Assembly: GCA_949128115.1 (NCBI GenBank) | Contig: OX421962.1 | Span: 14,583,262 to 14,647,261 of the forward strand | Reading direction: 5' to 3' | DNA: 64,000 nt | From: Anaspis maculata | Taxonomy: Eukaryota; Arthropoda; Insecta; Coleoptera; Scraptiidae | Shown: positions 33,411-45,500 of the stretch, one piece after another | Numbering within the stretch: the first letter of the stretch is position 1 | How the letters are laid out: the number at the start of each line of letters is the position of its first letter | The notes under the pieces: model-generated | The model's database searches: none | Told to the model about the DNA's origin: nothing | What the model saw: only the letters and a program-made list of their open reading frames with translations | Made by a program: the position numbers and the translations under genes

Positions 33411-34608
33411 CTAGTAACCCACATTTTTTGGTAAAATGAGTTTTTCACATATTCGGAATCTTCTAAGTATTTCCTTCACTCAGATATTGGTTTTGGATCA
33501 ATATTCAAAAAAATGAATAAATTAGAACGTATGGAATTTCCTAGTAAGTGCATTTCTAGTCTACTTTACAGTGGAAAAACATAGCACGTATCCCTTCCAA
33601 AGGTAAAACCTAGCATCTTTGCGGCATTGTAGATATTTTACAATGGATAAACATAGCAGGGTGGCCTCGAGGGTGGCTTACTAGATTTTCCCGGTGTTTT
33701 ATTCAGGATATTATGATCTAGATGAAACCAGCATGGCTCTTACTGGATTTCTCCAATTTATATTGCGTGTTTTTCAGTCGAGCTGATAGTTCATTGATGG
33801 ATGCTATGAATCGATACTTCCGTTCATACTTTGTAGTACGTTGCTTGACTAGGTACCCTAAATTTACCTACTAGTCACACTTCAAGAGGCCATTGAAGGT
33901 CAAGTAAATCAACTGCGCTTTCACGCGTTATACCCAAAAAAACACAACACAAAAGATTTACACACCCCCAGCATAAACACTCTTAGCACCATGTGCCTCA
34001 TTGTTGCCGTTTGGACCGTTATACGATACGAGCTCTTACTCGATTCTCCCGCTAAAACATCAAAGAAAGAGGTCGTATGATGAACTAGTTAATAATTATT
34101 ATTGATAGCAATTGTGTTTTGCTGGCATAAAAATGTCTTCGAGGGAAAAGCTTCTCGGAGCTTGGGCTACTAATAAACGTGAGCTTTGTCAATTTCATTG
34201 TTCCAGGAGCACTCAAGTTCTAGTCGTCGTGATATTTCCAAAATTATAATTTAGTATTATACTCTCTCATTATTTTAGGCTCACAAAAATACAACAAACA
34301 AGAACGCCGATTGATTAAAGTGTAATTGATTAGGGGGTAGGTAGGTCCGACGCGCCGACATCAAAAAAATTTCGACTTTTCTATCCTAACTATTAGATAA
34401 GACAATTGAGGAATAAATTATTAGAAAAAAAAGACAAAATTTTTGAGAGAATTGTGCCCAAAATGCCACCTGTGAAGAGACTTTTCTGGAAAAATATTGA
34501 TTCGTCTGATGCATCTTCTGGTTTGACATCAAATGTTGTTTATTTCTATTGTTTTGAATAAAGTTGGGAAAGTGTAATTTTTGAGCTATAATTTTTGTTG
34601 CCTGCTTT
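33411..34608. other. No gene; scattered short motifs
   Basis: Strings of the form GG(T/A)(A/T)AAAC(C/A)TAG recur at about 33404, 33566, 33601 and 33644. They are also found near the LINE 3' end at 36519-36618 and 36790. Otherwise AT-rich with no ORF of note. Confidence 0.4.
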
Positions 34609-34757
34609 TGGGTCTTATCACGGTGGCTCTTGTCATTGAAACAATATTGTAATTTTGTTGATTTTGCTATTATTGTTACGATTAATTAATACAACGATGG
34701 TTCATTGTAAAAATTACAATATTGTTCCAATTACAAGAGCCACCGTGATTAGACCCA
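34609..34757. mobile_element. 149-bp hairpin MITE
   Basis: TGGGTCTTATCACGGTGGCT at 34609 pairs with AGCCACCGTGATTAGACCCA ending at 34757. The arms are about 48 bp and extend through AACAATATTGTAATTTT. No clear target duplication. Confidence 0.75.
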
Positions 34758-35175
34758 TCAGAAAAAAGTGCCATTGATAAAGATAAGTATACTTTGATTT
34801 GGTTAATGAGTAGGTACCTGAAAGTAAATTTTGAAGACATTGTTGTTTTTCATTTGTTTGTAATGTCAGTTAGTTACTGGGTTAGTTACCTATGTAATTG
34901 ATTATTTTGTTTCCTGATTAGTTCAATCGCAACTTGAATCGTAACTTTTCTTGCGTGCAATTTCGAATGTAAATCCCTGCCAAATATATCAATTTATATC
35001 GATAGGAATATTATTTTGGAAACGCTATTTTGTTTGTTTGTTGGTTCTATTTTTGAAAGTTACATCAAATATGATTTTTAACATAACAGGAAGAGATGGA
35101 GGAGCTGGAGGGAATTTGGTGATGGTGCTGGTGTGCCTTTTTGTGGCTGAATTTAATAATATATCCATTTATGCA
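34758..35175. other. No recognisable gene
   Basis: AT-rich spacer between two inverted-repeat elements. ORFs are short. Confidence 0.4.
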
Positions 35176-36409
35176 TATACAGGGTGATTCACCACCAAAT
35201 GGACATAGCCTAAGGGTAGGTCCAGTTTTACCAGGCGAACCAAGATCTGGCTTTGAAATCTTTCTAACACTGTTTGTTTCGAAGTTACAGGGTGATTCAT
35301 GTATTTTGTCGAATTTTTTGACAAGCCGTATCTTCAGAACGACCGGATAGATTGGATTGAAATTTTGTGAGTTGATTCTTCTATTGATATCTGACACATC
35401 GCCTTATCAAACAGTTCAAAGTTCCCAGGGCCGGCCTTGTAAAAAAAAACTTCAAAGCTTTTTTCAAAAAAATACATTCTGTATGCACATTTTCCGAATT
35501 TCATTTTCAAATTCGGAAACTACATCAATCATGCTAATAATAACGCAAAAAAAATTGCTTGGCACCATTGAGCTGTCAAGAAAATTTTGACATATGTAAT
35601 GATTTTTGAGGTTAGGATTTTTTCCAAATTGATATTTCCAAATATTTGCAAATGATCTATCATGGCCCTGAACTTCAGCCGTTTCGTCAGAAAAATGAAA
35701 ATGACATTTTTCTTGTTTTCTCAGAAATAACAAAAAAATTCATCAGAATTTTCAAAAAATGTTTGATACGTTCCTCAATTTCAGCTCAAATTGAGATAGA
35801 AGTAAAGCTGAGGGACGTAACAATAATTTTTTGAAAATTCGGCTGAAACTTTTTGTTACTACTGAGAAAACGAGAAAAATGTCATTTTTACTTTAATGAC
35901 GAAACGGCTGAAATTTGGGGCCATAATAAATCATTTGTGAATATTTGAAAATATCAATTTACAAAAAATCCTGACCGCAAAAATCATCAGGATTATCAAT
36001 TTTCTTTTGACAGCTTGATGGTGCCAAGCAATTTTTTTTGCTATATTGACAGCATGTTTCATGTAGTCTTCGAATATGAAAATGAATTTTGAATAATATG
36101 CGTACAGAGTGTCTTTTTTTGAAAAAGCTTTAAATTTTTTTTTTTCAAGGCCGGTCCTGGAAATTTTCAACTCTTTGATAAAGTGATGTGTCAGATATGA
36201 ATAGAAGAATAAACCCATAAAATTTCAAACCAATCTGTTGTGTTGTTCTAAAGTTATGGCTTGTCAAAAAATTCTACGAAATACATGAATCACCCTGTAG
36301 CTTCGAAACGAACAGCGTTAGAAAAATTTCAAAACCAGATCCAGGTTTGCCTGGAAAAACTGGACCTATCCTTAAGCTATGTCCATTTGGTGGTGAATCA
36401 CCCTGTATA
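35176..36409. mobile_element. Foldback element FB5 with CAGGGTG termini, about 1.2 kb
   Basis: CAGGGTGATTCACCACC at 35180 pairs with GGTGGTGAATCACCCTG ending at 36405, with TATA on both outer sides (possible target duplication). Each arm is about 600 bp and has a second CAGGGTGATTCATG block about 115 bp in. A GAACGACCGGATAGATTGG-type block and CAGGGCCGGCCTT followed by an A run come next. In the other arm the last block reads in reverse, with TTTTTCAAGGCCGG. The turn lies near 35800. There is no protein coding. Arm divergence is visible, including indels. Confidence 0.85.
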
Positions 36410-36518
36410 CTTAGAACCCATTCGTTTATTGAATATTCTATTCAGTGTTGTTTATATTTATATTTTAATTATAAACGAAATTTATATATAATAACATAAC
36501 AGGGATGATGATAATTGT

Positions 36519-36618
36519 ACTTACTATGTTTTTCCATTTGAGATTCGATAGCTTCCAGAAGTTCCTCAATAGTAAATATGTAATATGCTGGTATTCCTAA
36601 TGGAAAAACATAGTAAGT
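36519..36618. repeat. Perfect 20-bp inverted repeat beside the LINE 3' end
   Basis: ACTTACTATGTTTTTCCATT at 36519-36538 is the exact reverse complement of 36599-36618, enclosing 60 bp. It lies about 100 bp beyond the last LINE codons, so it may be the 3' terminal stem-loop used for template recognition, or a separate small element. Confidence 0.6.
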
Positions 36619-36711
36619 GCATTATTTTCCAAAATACTACCAAAATCATGGAGATATTATGAAATATGAAAAATTCAACCTTGAAAACCCCCATTACCGC
36701 TAATATCTGTC

Positions 36712-39581
36712 CTATTTTCCTTTAGCAATCCTTATGGCAAGACTGGGAACTTCTTTTCGCTCTCCTGCACAATTTGCCCAAAGGCAGTTACTAGGTTTTA
36801 CCTTCTCACGGGAGTTATGCACTAGAGGTAAAACTTTCACCAGGCATAAAAATCGAAGTAGTTCGATATGATCCACATGATCACTCCAGTTCATGTCATG
36901 TTTAGCTTGGGGTCCTCCCTCAAGGTTACCGGTCACATGCTGTCTCACACAAGTATTAAAAAAAAACAGTTGTCTGGGATCTAAAAGTCTTATCTCCGCA
37001 TACAGTTGGTCTGATGGATACATATGCTGTTTATTGTACATGATCTTGAGTATTTTTTTCTGTACTGTAACGAGGCCGTGCATTGTACTTCTAGTGGCAC
37101 TTCCCCCCGCCAAAAGTCTGTGCAGAATTTGTGACTCAACCAGAGAGTGATAGACTGTTCTTAGTGTCTCCGCATCAAGAATACTCTTCATGATTTTGAA
37201 TCTATAGATCAGTTGTCTCAACTTTTTGGTTAGGTAGATCAAGTGTGAATCCCATCTTTGATGTCGGTCGATAATAGTTCCCAGGTATTTGACTCCTTCC
37301 GTAATTTCAATGCTCAGGTCTTAGTCGATCTCAAGAGAAGTATTATTCGGAGCTGTCCTCTGCGTGCTCATCAGTAGGAGACAGTGTGTCTTCTGTGCGT
37401 TGATTGTCAGCTGCGCATGCGAAAGCCAGCCTTTTATATACTCCATGTTTCCTTCAATCAGTTTTTTGAGCTCTTTCCAGTTGTCAGTCTCATAAAATAT
37501 GGCAGTATCGTCAGCGTATGTAAATATGTCACCTTGACTTCGGATGTAGAGTAGTTTTCTCATGTAAATATTGAACAAGATCGGACCCAAAACAGTTCCC
37601 TGTGGCACACCATACTCCATGTATCTCACCGCGCTGATCCGTCCATTCACTCGGACCGTCTGCGGCCTCTCCTTTAGATACGATCTCCTTCTTATGCCTA
37701 TTTTCTTCAGAGATTGTAGAAGTATACCGTGGTTGACCGTATCGAATGCCTTTGACAAATCAAGAAATACAACCGCAGCAGGCTATCCATCTTCTAGTGT
37801 AGTGTACATTCTCTCTGTTGGATCCAATATCGCGTTCTGAATCGACAGGCCCGCCCTAAATCCATATTGCCTCTTCGACAAGAGGCTGTACCTTTCCATA
37901 TAACTGCAAAGTTTACCTTTCAGAACCTTCTCGGCAATCTTGGAGAATCCGGTATTTACTGATATTGGTCTATAATTGGCGACATCATATTGATTTCCTC
38001 CTTTGAAGACAGGTGACACTGTGGCGTGTTTAAAAGTAGTTGGAAAGATACCATTCTCAAAACTCAAGTTAATTATGTATGTCAATGGCTCACTAATGAG
38101 GTAAGATAACGATTTAATTGTCTCTGTTGTAATTCCGTCTATTCCTGAGAATCTTGTGTTCTTGAGTGATGCGATAATGCGCTGTATCTCGTCAGGGCTA
38201 GTGGAACTCAAATACATCGAGGCAGGGTGGCTTTTTCCGGGTTTTTTCATGAGTTTATGTTTGGCTTGCTTCTTTATTCTGTCTGCTAAGATTCCTCCAA
38301 CTGAGGTATAGTGCTCATTGAAGATGTTTGTCATATACTCCGAGTCATCCACCCGTTCACCATTGCACTGGACAGCCACAATTTCTCCGCGCTCATGGTA
38401 TCTGTTACCAGACTTCATTGATGGTTTTCCAGACTTCTTTGTTGTTTCTAGCGTTTGACATCTGTTGAATTATTTTCCTATAATAGTCATTCTTTGCTGT
38501 TCTGATGACAATTGATAGTTGATTTCTGTACTGAACGTATCTTCCTTTCATCTCTGCATCATATGGTCTTTTCAGAGTCTGTTGGTGAAGTTTATCTCGT
38601 GTTGCAATAGACTTCATTATTCCGTGTTGTGCACTGTGTGAGGTGCTTCTTCACAATATGTGTAAAGGTGTCAGTTGCTCTGTCCACGTCCTTTTCTCGA
38701 TAGACAATAGTCCAATCTAACTGAGTCAGTTCAGAATTCAATTTCTTATAGTCAATCCTCTGTACAGTCTTTGTCCTGACTCCGACTCGGCCTCCAACAC
38801 CATTTCGCCCATCGTTCATGACAATCTGTAGGCAGGTGGTGTAATGGTTCGTTAACTTCGTTTTCACAACTATCGGCAGTGCGATGTCGGAGTCCCTGTT
38901 GGGTATCAAAAAAATATGATACAGACGAGGATACAGGCATGATTTACTGCCATCACAGCATCTCGTGTCCTCGTTCACCATAGATACAAAGCCAAACTCT
39001 TGCATGACGTTAAGGTATTATGTGGTAGCATTATCCTCTCTAAGAATATCTATGTTGATATCTCCGATGAAGACAGAATAATCCGAGTCCAAATTGATCA
39101 CTGAAAACAGATCTCTCAGAGTGTCAGTGAACTCCATTTGGCAGGTGGATGGCGATCTATAAATTGCAAATATGTTGAATGTGTTCCTTTGATATTTGAC
39201 ATTGGCAAGTTTAATGTTGTGATGTGTAAGTGTTCTCACTTCGTCTGAGTATTCAAGGCTATTTTTGATATACAATACGCTACCATCATTTCTATCAAAA
39301 TGACTGTCACTGTAAATCTGATCATAATTCCTCAATTTGAACGATGCTATATCCTGGATTATGTGAGTTTCCGAAAGCACAATACATTCTGGTCCATTCG
39401 TGAACTGTTCCAAGTAGCATCTGAACTCGTCGAAGTTCTTAGCTATACTTCTGATATTCATATGTAAAATCTTGAAGTTGTGGTTCCTTTCATTAACTTT
39501 TATCACCTGTTCGCACTCAGGGCAGTTCTCAACAACCTCCGTCCTGACCTCATGTCTATAGTCCCTGATATAGGGATCCAT
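36712..39581 (-). pseudogene. LINE (Jockey/CR1-like) ORF2 pseudogene, endonuclease plus reverse transcriptase
   Basis: The minus strand from an ATG at 39581 reads an apurinic-type endonuclease with FKILHMNIRSI (first Asn), IVLSETH (Glu), IYRSPS and FIGDINID (Asp/Asn). The reverse transcriptase follows with VSPVFKGGNQYDVANYRPIS, QYGFRAGLS, LSKAFDTVNHG, GVPQGTVLGPILFN and the catalytic FTYADDTAIFYE near 37510. A C-terminal region runs to 36712. About 950 codons are represented, near full length for ORF2. In-frame stops lie at 39018, near 37783 and at 37321. Frameshifts lie between 38.4 and 38.6 kb. The endonuclease histidine region is altered by a small insertion. No ORF1 was found upstream. 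It is non-functional but moderately recent. Confidence 0.88.
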
Positions 39582-39615
39582 ATCACATCCGCCTCTCACA
39601 CGAATCTCACCAAAC

Positions 39616-39672
39616 GACGACGACAACAACAACAACAACCACAGCAACAACAACAAACAACACACAAACAAT
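39616..39672. repeat. CAA-rich microsatellite upstream of the LINE ORF
   Basis: (CAA)n-type run, read as TTG repeats on the LINE strand. It gives a leucine-rich extension if translation were to begin upstream of 39581. It probably lies in the LINE 5' untranslated region. Confidence 0.7.
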
Positions 39673-40009
39673 GAACACGTTCTCGTCGAGGGGCCGATCA
39701 CGACTCAAACACAAACAAGAAGGCCACGGAAAAAGGAAAGTGGAGACAAGGGAAAAACTATGCGGTTACCATTATTGTAGTTCGCGTCACTATCATAATG
39801 TACGAGCAGTAACGTTTGAAATATCATTACCTATTTATTACCAGAACCTTTACGTAGACGGGTCCTCAGATCCTTAGATCCCGATTGTGTTGTTGAAGAC
39901 AGCTTGCTTGCAGAAATTACAATTTTTGGCTTTTTATAGAATAATGGAGAACTGCAACTCCAGACTTAATATGACTTATTTGTTGTTTTTGTTGTTGGTT
40001 GTTGGGTAA
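39673..40009. other. No recognisable gene
   Basis: LINE 5' flank. No ORF1 homology and no clear target duplication are visible. Confidence 0.4.
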
Positions 40010-40510
40010 ACTTTTGAACTTCAACATTTTTTATTTTTTGACAGATGACAGATGAAGCAACACTTGCAACTGTTCTGAATACAGTTTTTCAAGGGCTTTC
40101 AAATGACATATTGAAAGTCTAGTTTCGTTAGATATAGTTTCTGACATTTGTTGATAGTGTCAATTCTGTTTGACAGATGACAGCCAAAAGCCAACACCCT
40201 GTCAAAATCGGTTTTGACTGAAACTATTACATTTATTTTGTAGAGTTTCACATTACCTTCAAAATAAACCTACACACTTGAAAATCTGTCGAGTAGAGCC
40301 GGAGCTCCAGAAAGTTTATGTCTGTTTATGTCTTCATTTTGAAGAAGCCATCAAAAATCAACGACGAGGAATATCGATTGCCACAAAAAAAAAATTGTTC
40401 CAAGGGCTATCTCCAATCGAACAAAACAATTTCCATTCACCTATCACGAATACCGCCACGGGGACACATGAGCGCCTGGACTAACATAGGTAGTATCTGA
40501 CGAGTTCAGC
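40010..40510 (+). repeat. Repeat copy, inverted partner of 32160-32740
   Basis: See the shared strings listed for the partner. The two copies diverge by about ten to fifteen percent with indels. This copy ends near CGCCACGGGGACACATGAGC, where the partner has an extra 15-20 bp. Confidence 0.75.
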
Positions 40511-41776
40511 GTTTGGTTGAAATTTTGTTGATGATTCATATCCTAACTCTGAGACAGTTTCTTCAAAAATGCGAAGATATTGTTCAATTGAAGATTAAAC
40601 ACTGCTCGAACCATGGTCCAGGGTCAAGTAATAAGCCGTATTCCGTATGGACTAAAGAATATGAAGGCAATAAAACGAACCCTGTTTTTTTATCCAAGCT
40701 GAAAAACCGCGCGCTTCGATCCTGCCTCTCATTTTTCGCTGATAATGAGACGAAAGCGAAACTGGCGAGCGGCAAAACGCAAAGATTCGACGACTCGATT
40801 TCATTAGGCCCCTCGCCCGCGCGCGCTAATTTCCGCGCAAATCTGCGAGAGAACAGCGCCTTTGCGTCGCGCCGCTAAAAAAGGTGACTCTAAACCGTTT
40901 AAGAGCTATGAATACTGATGTGCAAAATTACCATACCCTCCGGCGCCGGTTTTTTGATATCCACCCGTCGATTTATTATTAAAGTTTGATCCAATTGAAT
41001 ATTCCCGAGCGACGCGATTCAAATTTTCCCCCCATCCATCAGCGTGCAAGTAAATATTGCCAACGCACAGAGTATTAAATCACCAAGTCTACTGGCTTCC
41101 GGGTTCGCGCAACCTCAAGACTTGAGCTACAAATCTTTCAAACAATTCATAACAATGTTTTGTCTGCAAGTATAAGGCTTCCATTTCCAATCTGTGATTG
41201 CTGGACGCGACGAGTGTTCGCGATTCAATTAGCCGTCGCGTTAGCGTCCAGTTCAATAAAGACACATTTTGGAAGCGGGAATCGAACGAGAATCAACCTT
41301 TGTGCGTGCCAACTGGCCGTTTTCGGATGATTGTTGAATTATGCAGAACGTGGATGGCGGTAAACAATTATTCCTCGCTCTTGCACGAGGTTCCGATTCA
41401 TGCACACGCTGCCACAGGCCACGGTACGTATACTAAATATTAACCAGGAGCTTTTACGGGCCTCCTGAAATATGCACCCATCATCATCCGGCGGGTGCAT
41501 GGCGGCCCGTACACGGAAAATGGCGAGCCAAAACAAAAAACAAAAAAATTCAACGCAGCGTTCGGCCACCGCTTCTTCCTCAACTTGAATATCTGTGATC
41601 CTGGTCCCGGCACCACTAGCCACCAAAAAGATAACACACCCTACAGGATAGTGCACCTCTTGCAGATCAACACATTCTGTGGGATAGTGCAACTCCTGCA
41701 GGATAATACATCCTGACACCAGGATAATATACAAATACAGGACAGGTCATACATACATACAAATACAAATACATAA
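40511..41776. other. Single-copy-looking GC-richer segment; no gene recognised
   Basis: From 40690 to about 41450 the sequence is CpG-rich (GCCCGCGCGCGCTAATTTCC) and without partners in the window. It contains homeodomain-like TAAT and TTTATTATTAAAG sites. From about 41610 to 41715 a degenerate tandem repeat of 35-40 bp carries GGATAGTGCA(A/C)CTC. The stretch ends at the target site of element A. Confidence 0.3.
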
Positions 41777-42044
41777 TGTTAAGTGTAAGTAAAAGAGCTG
41801 CTTGTGTGGCTGAATTAAAACAAGCCCCGACAGCTAGATACGCATTTATTTCCGTTCAAAACCGTGGTGTTTACAATGGCGTCTACTCTTAGTTAGTTTA
41901 CACCGGTAGTGCTCCTCCTTCCCTTTTTCCTGGGCCGGGTGTCGTGACACTTACATGCCCTCTGTTGTTCATCACCCCCATTAGACCGGTAAAGTCGAGC
42001 CCTGCTTCATGTGAAGTTGACAAGTAGTTGACAGGCGGTTGACA
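41777..42044 (-). repeat. Element A 3' LTR (268 bp)
   Basis: Starts TGTTAAGTGT and ends GGTTGACA on the plus strand, so on the element strand it runs TGTCAACC...CTTAACA. An AATAAA is present on the element strand (rc of TTTATT near 41847), usable for polyadenylation. ATAA lies immediately outside at 41773-41776. Confidence 0.95.
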
Positions 42045-42382
42045 CGGCCTTTCCTGACTTTTGAGTGTCCTCGCTCAATGGACTGACACTTCAGAGGAGA
42101 ACTTGGCTCGACAGTCGCAGGGCACGGCGACGAGTGCAGCTATGAGACATGTCCACAACATGTAAAGGGAAATAAGATTTTAGTACAAGAAATAAATGAG
42201 CAAAAAGGACAAAACGTCGAACTTCGTATAACAGCTGAAAAATGTTTGGCGAACAAATGGCGAACAAAACAAAATACCATCAACATGTTTATTCTACTCA
42301 CTAACGACAAGGCAAGTTTTCCAGGAACAGGCAATAATGATCAGGTTTTGCCAGGTAGGGCCCTCCCCAAGTAAGATTTAGT

Positions 42383-42520
42383 CACCAGTAAGACTCTCAA
42401 CCTAGTCAAGGGAGACAAGTCCTCTCCGGGTGAACCCAATAGTCTGTAACACCAGTAAGACTCTCGACCTAATCAAGGGAGACAAGTCCTCTCCGGGTGA
42501 TACCAGTAAGACCCCCTACT
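42383..42520. repeat. 67-bp tandem repeat in the element A 3' untranslated region
   Basis: CACCAGTAAGACTCTC at 42383 recurs at 42450, with GGGAGACAAGTCCTCTCCGG in both. A third partial unit begins near 42502. It lies between the pol stop and the 3' LTR. Confidence 0.8.
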
Positions 42521-42565
42521 CCTGTTCCAACTTCCCTGTCAGTCCCACCTAAGACTTCCGTTCCG

Positions 42566-45500
42566 TTACACGTGAATCCATGGCTTCATATTCTCTACGC
42601 CACAGACACCAGTATAAGGGGCTTGACTCCGGATTGCGCCAGGAATGTCCTTCACTTCGTAGCGGTCATTTCCAAGTTCCTTCGCAACTTGGAAAGGCCC
42701 CCTCCACTTCGGCAGTAACTTCTGGCTTTGTCCCGTGGCAGGATTGCAGGTCACTTTGAGCAAGATCAGATCACCGACAGAGTACGCATGAGCTGCCCTC
42801 CGACGCCTGTCAAATCTTTCCTTTTGTCGTGCTTGGGAAAGCTCTATTTTCGTGATCATTTTCTGCCGAATTTGAGTCATATCAAGGCTCTGCTCGTCAT
42901 CAGCTCCATCACCTAAAGCTATAATATTTTGCGAACACACCCTATAACCCATCAGTGCCTCGCTGGGGGTTACACCAATGGACTGATTAATCGTACCATT
43001 TAGACCTAGTTGGATATTAATCAAGTTGAGGTCCCACTCATCATCATTGTTGTCAGCACTCATTGTCGCTAAGGAAGCAAGGATAGTTTGATTATACCGC
43101 TCTACCTGGCCATTCCCCCGTGGTAGGGCAGTTGCATTCATATGGTGAGTTATACCTAAGTCACGGCAGAATGAGGAGAATTCAACGCTATCAAATGCCG
43201 TTCCCCTATCGCTTATGATTCGTTTCGGAGTACCAAAAATCTTAATCATTTCTCGGAAACACAATATAACATAGGTGGCTTTGGTGCTTTTGACAGGATA
43301 TAATAAAATGAACTTGGTGAAAGCGTCTATAATGACTAAGATTTGAGTCTTTCCTGTTTTCGTTCTGATGAAAGGCCCAAGATGGTCCACATGCACAGTA
43401 TGGAAGGGCCTTGCGATTTTCTTTATAGGATGTAGAAACCCTTGGGGTTTTCCTCCGGGACTTTTGAAAAAGAGGCAGTTCAAACAACTCGATACATATT
43501 TTTTTACAAATCGTCTCATTCGTTTAAACCAAAACTTATTTGATATCAATTCGTAAGTCTTTTCGTAGGCAAAATGCCCGGAATCATCGTGTGTCATTCG
43601 GAGTAACTGGAAACGATTTGCTTTGGGAACCACCCATTTTAAACCACGACTTGTGATGCGATACACCTTTCTGCCTTTCAACGCATAGTTATCGAACAAT
43701 TCCCTATTATTATCCCTATCTCCGGATTCCAAGACCTCTCGGATTTGTTGTATATCTTTGTCATTCGACTGGGCTACTAGCATCCAATCATCCTCCTTCA
43801 TAAAGACCGCATTGATAGTAAACTCGTTTGGTGAGGGATTCCGACTTAAGGCATCCGCATGACGCATTTGTTGTCCGCTTTTATGTTTAATCTCATACTG
43901 AAATTCACCCAACTGCAGAACCCATCGTCCTACCCGTGCATTTACATCTTTCTTTTGAAAAGTGCTACGCACCGCCGCGCAGTCGGTGTAAATGGTGAAT
44001 GGTCTTCCCCACAAGTATTGTCGGAACCTTTTGATAGAAGCCACTATTGCTAAAGTTTCAAGTTCAAACGAATGAAAGTTTTGCTCGCTTGCCGTGGTAT
44101 GTCTACTGAAATACGAGACCACATGTTCCTTGTTACCGTGAACTTGTACTAAAATACCGGCCAGTCCATTCCTACTTGCGTCCGTGTAAAGGCGAGTTTC
44201 TAAATTGGCATCAAAAATAGCTAAAACGGGCTTGGTGGAGAGTTCCAACTTCAGTTGCTCGAAAGCGTGTACTTGACTTTCACCCCACTCCCATTTTGCA
44301 TCTTTATGTAGAAGGAGTGTCAGTGGCTTGGTCTTCTCGGCATATTTGTAAATGAACTTACGAAAATAACCGGTCAATCCTAAGAACTGCCGTACCTGAT
44401 GTATGTCATTTGGTTCCGGAAAATTTGTCACCGCTTGTAATTTCAAGTTTGAAGGTCGAATTCCTGCTTCGCTTATCACATGACCTAGGTACTCAATGTT
44501 GGTGTGCAAAAAGTAGCATTTCGATAACTTTAGAGTCAGTCCTACCTTAGCAAATAATTGAAGTATCTCCCTGAGGAGGCCGACAGACTCTTCGATTGTT
44601 TTGGCTGGAATGAGCAAGTCATCTAGATAGCAAACAACCTTGTGAAAACGGTATTGACCCAGAACAGTATTTATAATTCTTTGGAACACCGCAGGGGCAT
44701 TGCACAGCCCGAACGGCATCCGCACGTACTCATACTGACCGTCTTGGGTCACGAAGGCAGTGTAGGGGATGGATTCTTCAGACATTTGAATTTGATGATA
44801 GCCGGCAAAAAGGTCTAAACTTGTAAAATATTTAAACCCTGACAAGCGTTGTAACTGATCCTCGATACAGGGCAAAGGATACCGGTCTTTTACAGTGATC
44901 TTATTAAGTGCGCGATAATCCACACACAAGCGTTTTTCTCCTCCTTTCTTGTTCACCAATAAGACGGGACTACAGTACGGCGAATTAGACTCTCTAATTA
45001 TGTTATTTTCTAACAATTCTCCCACTATTTTGTTGATTTCAATTCTTTCGGCATCCGAATACCGACGAGGCCGACATGAAACAGGTTGGGTCGAAGAGAG
45101 TTCAATTTTCATTTCACTGATGTTAACCTTACCAACTTCAGACATTTTTGTGGCAATGACTGTGGGAAACTCGTTCAATAACTCTAAAACAGTCTCTACA
45201 ACTTCAGGTACTTTGATTCCAATATTGACCGCACTTTGTGACACCAGATTCACTGCTAGCTCAGCCTCACAACGCTTTTGAGCGAATGTTAGAAAATTTC
45301 CCGCTTTCCAAAACTGGATTTCTGGCAGCTCAGTGAAATTTTGACCAATAAGAATTTGAACGCCCATAACACATTTATCGACAACCTGAAACTCAATTTC
45401 TTTTCGAATGTCGTCAATTTCGACCTCAACTCTCAGAGAATATTTCGGCTTTATTTTAAAATCACCTAATGTGGATAAAACTACATGTGTATTTGGAGTG

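Noticed and set aside
39582..39701. Upstream extension of the LINE ORF through a leucine run
   Set aside because: It starts without an ATG and is encoded by a CAA microsatellite; the ATG at 39581 fits better.
42045..42565. Possible env gene of an errantivirus in element A
   Set aside because: Only 521 bp between pol and the 3' LTR, containing a 67-bp tandem repeat and no long frame. Element C has only 187 bp there. Neither has an envelope gene.
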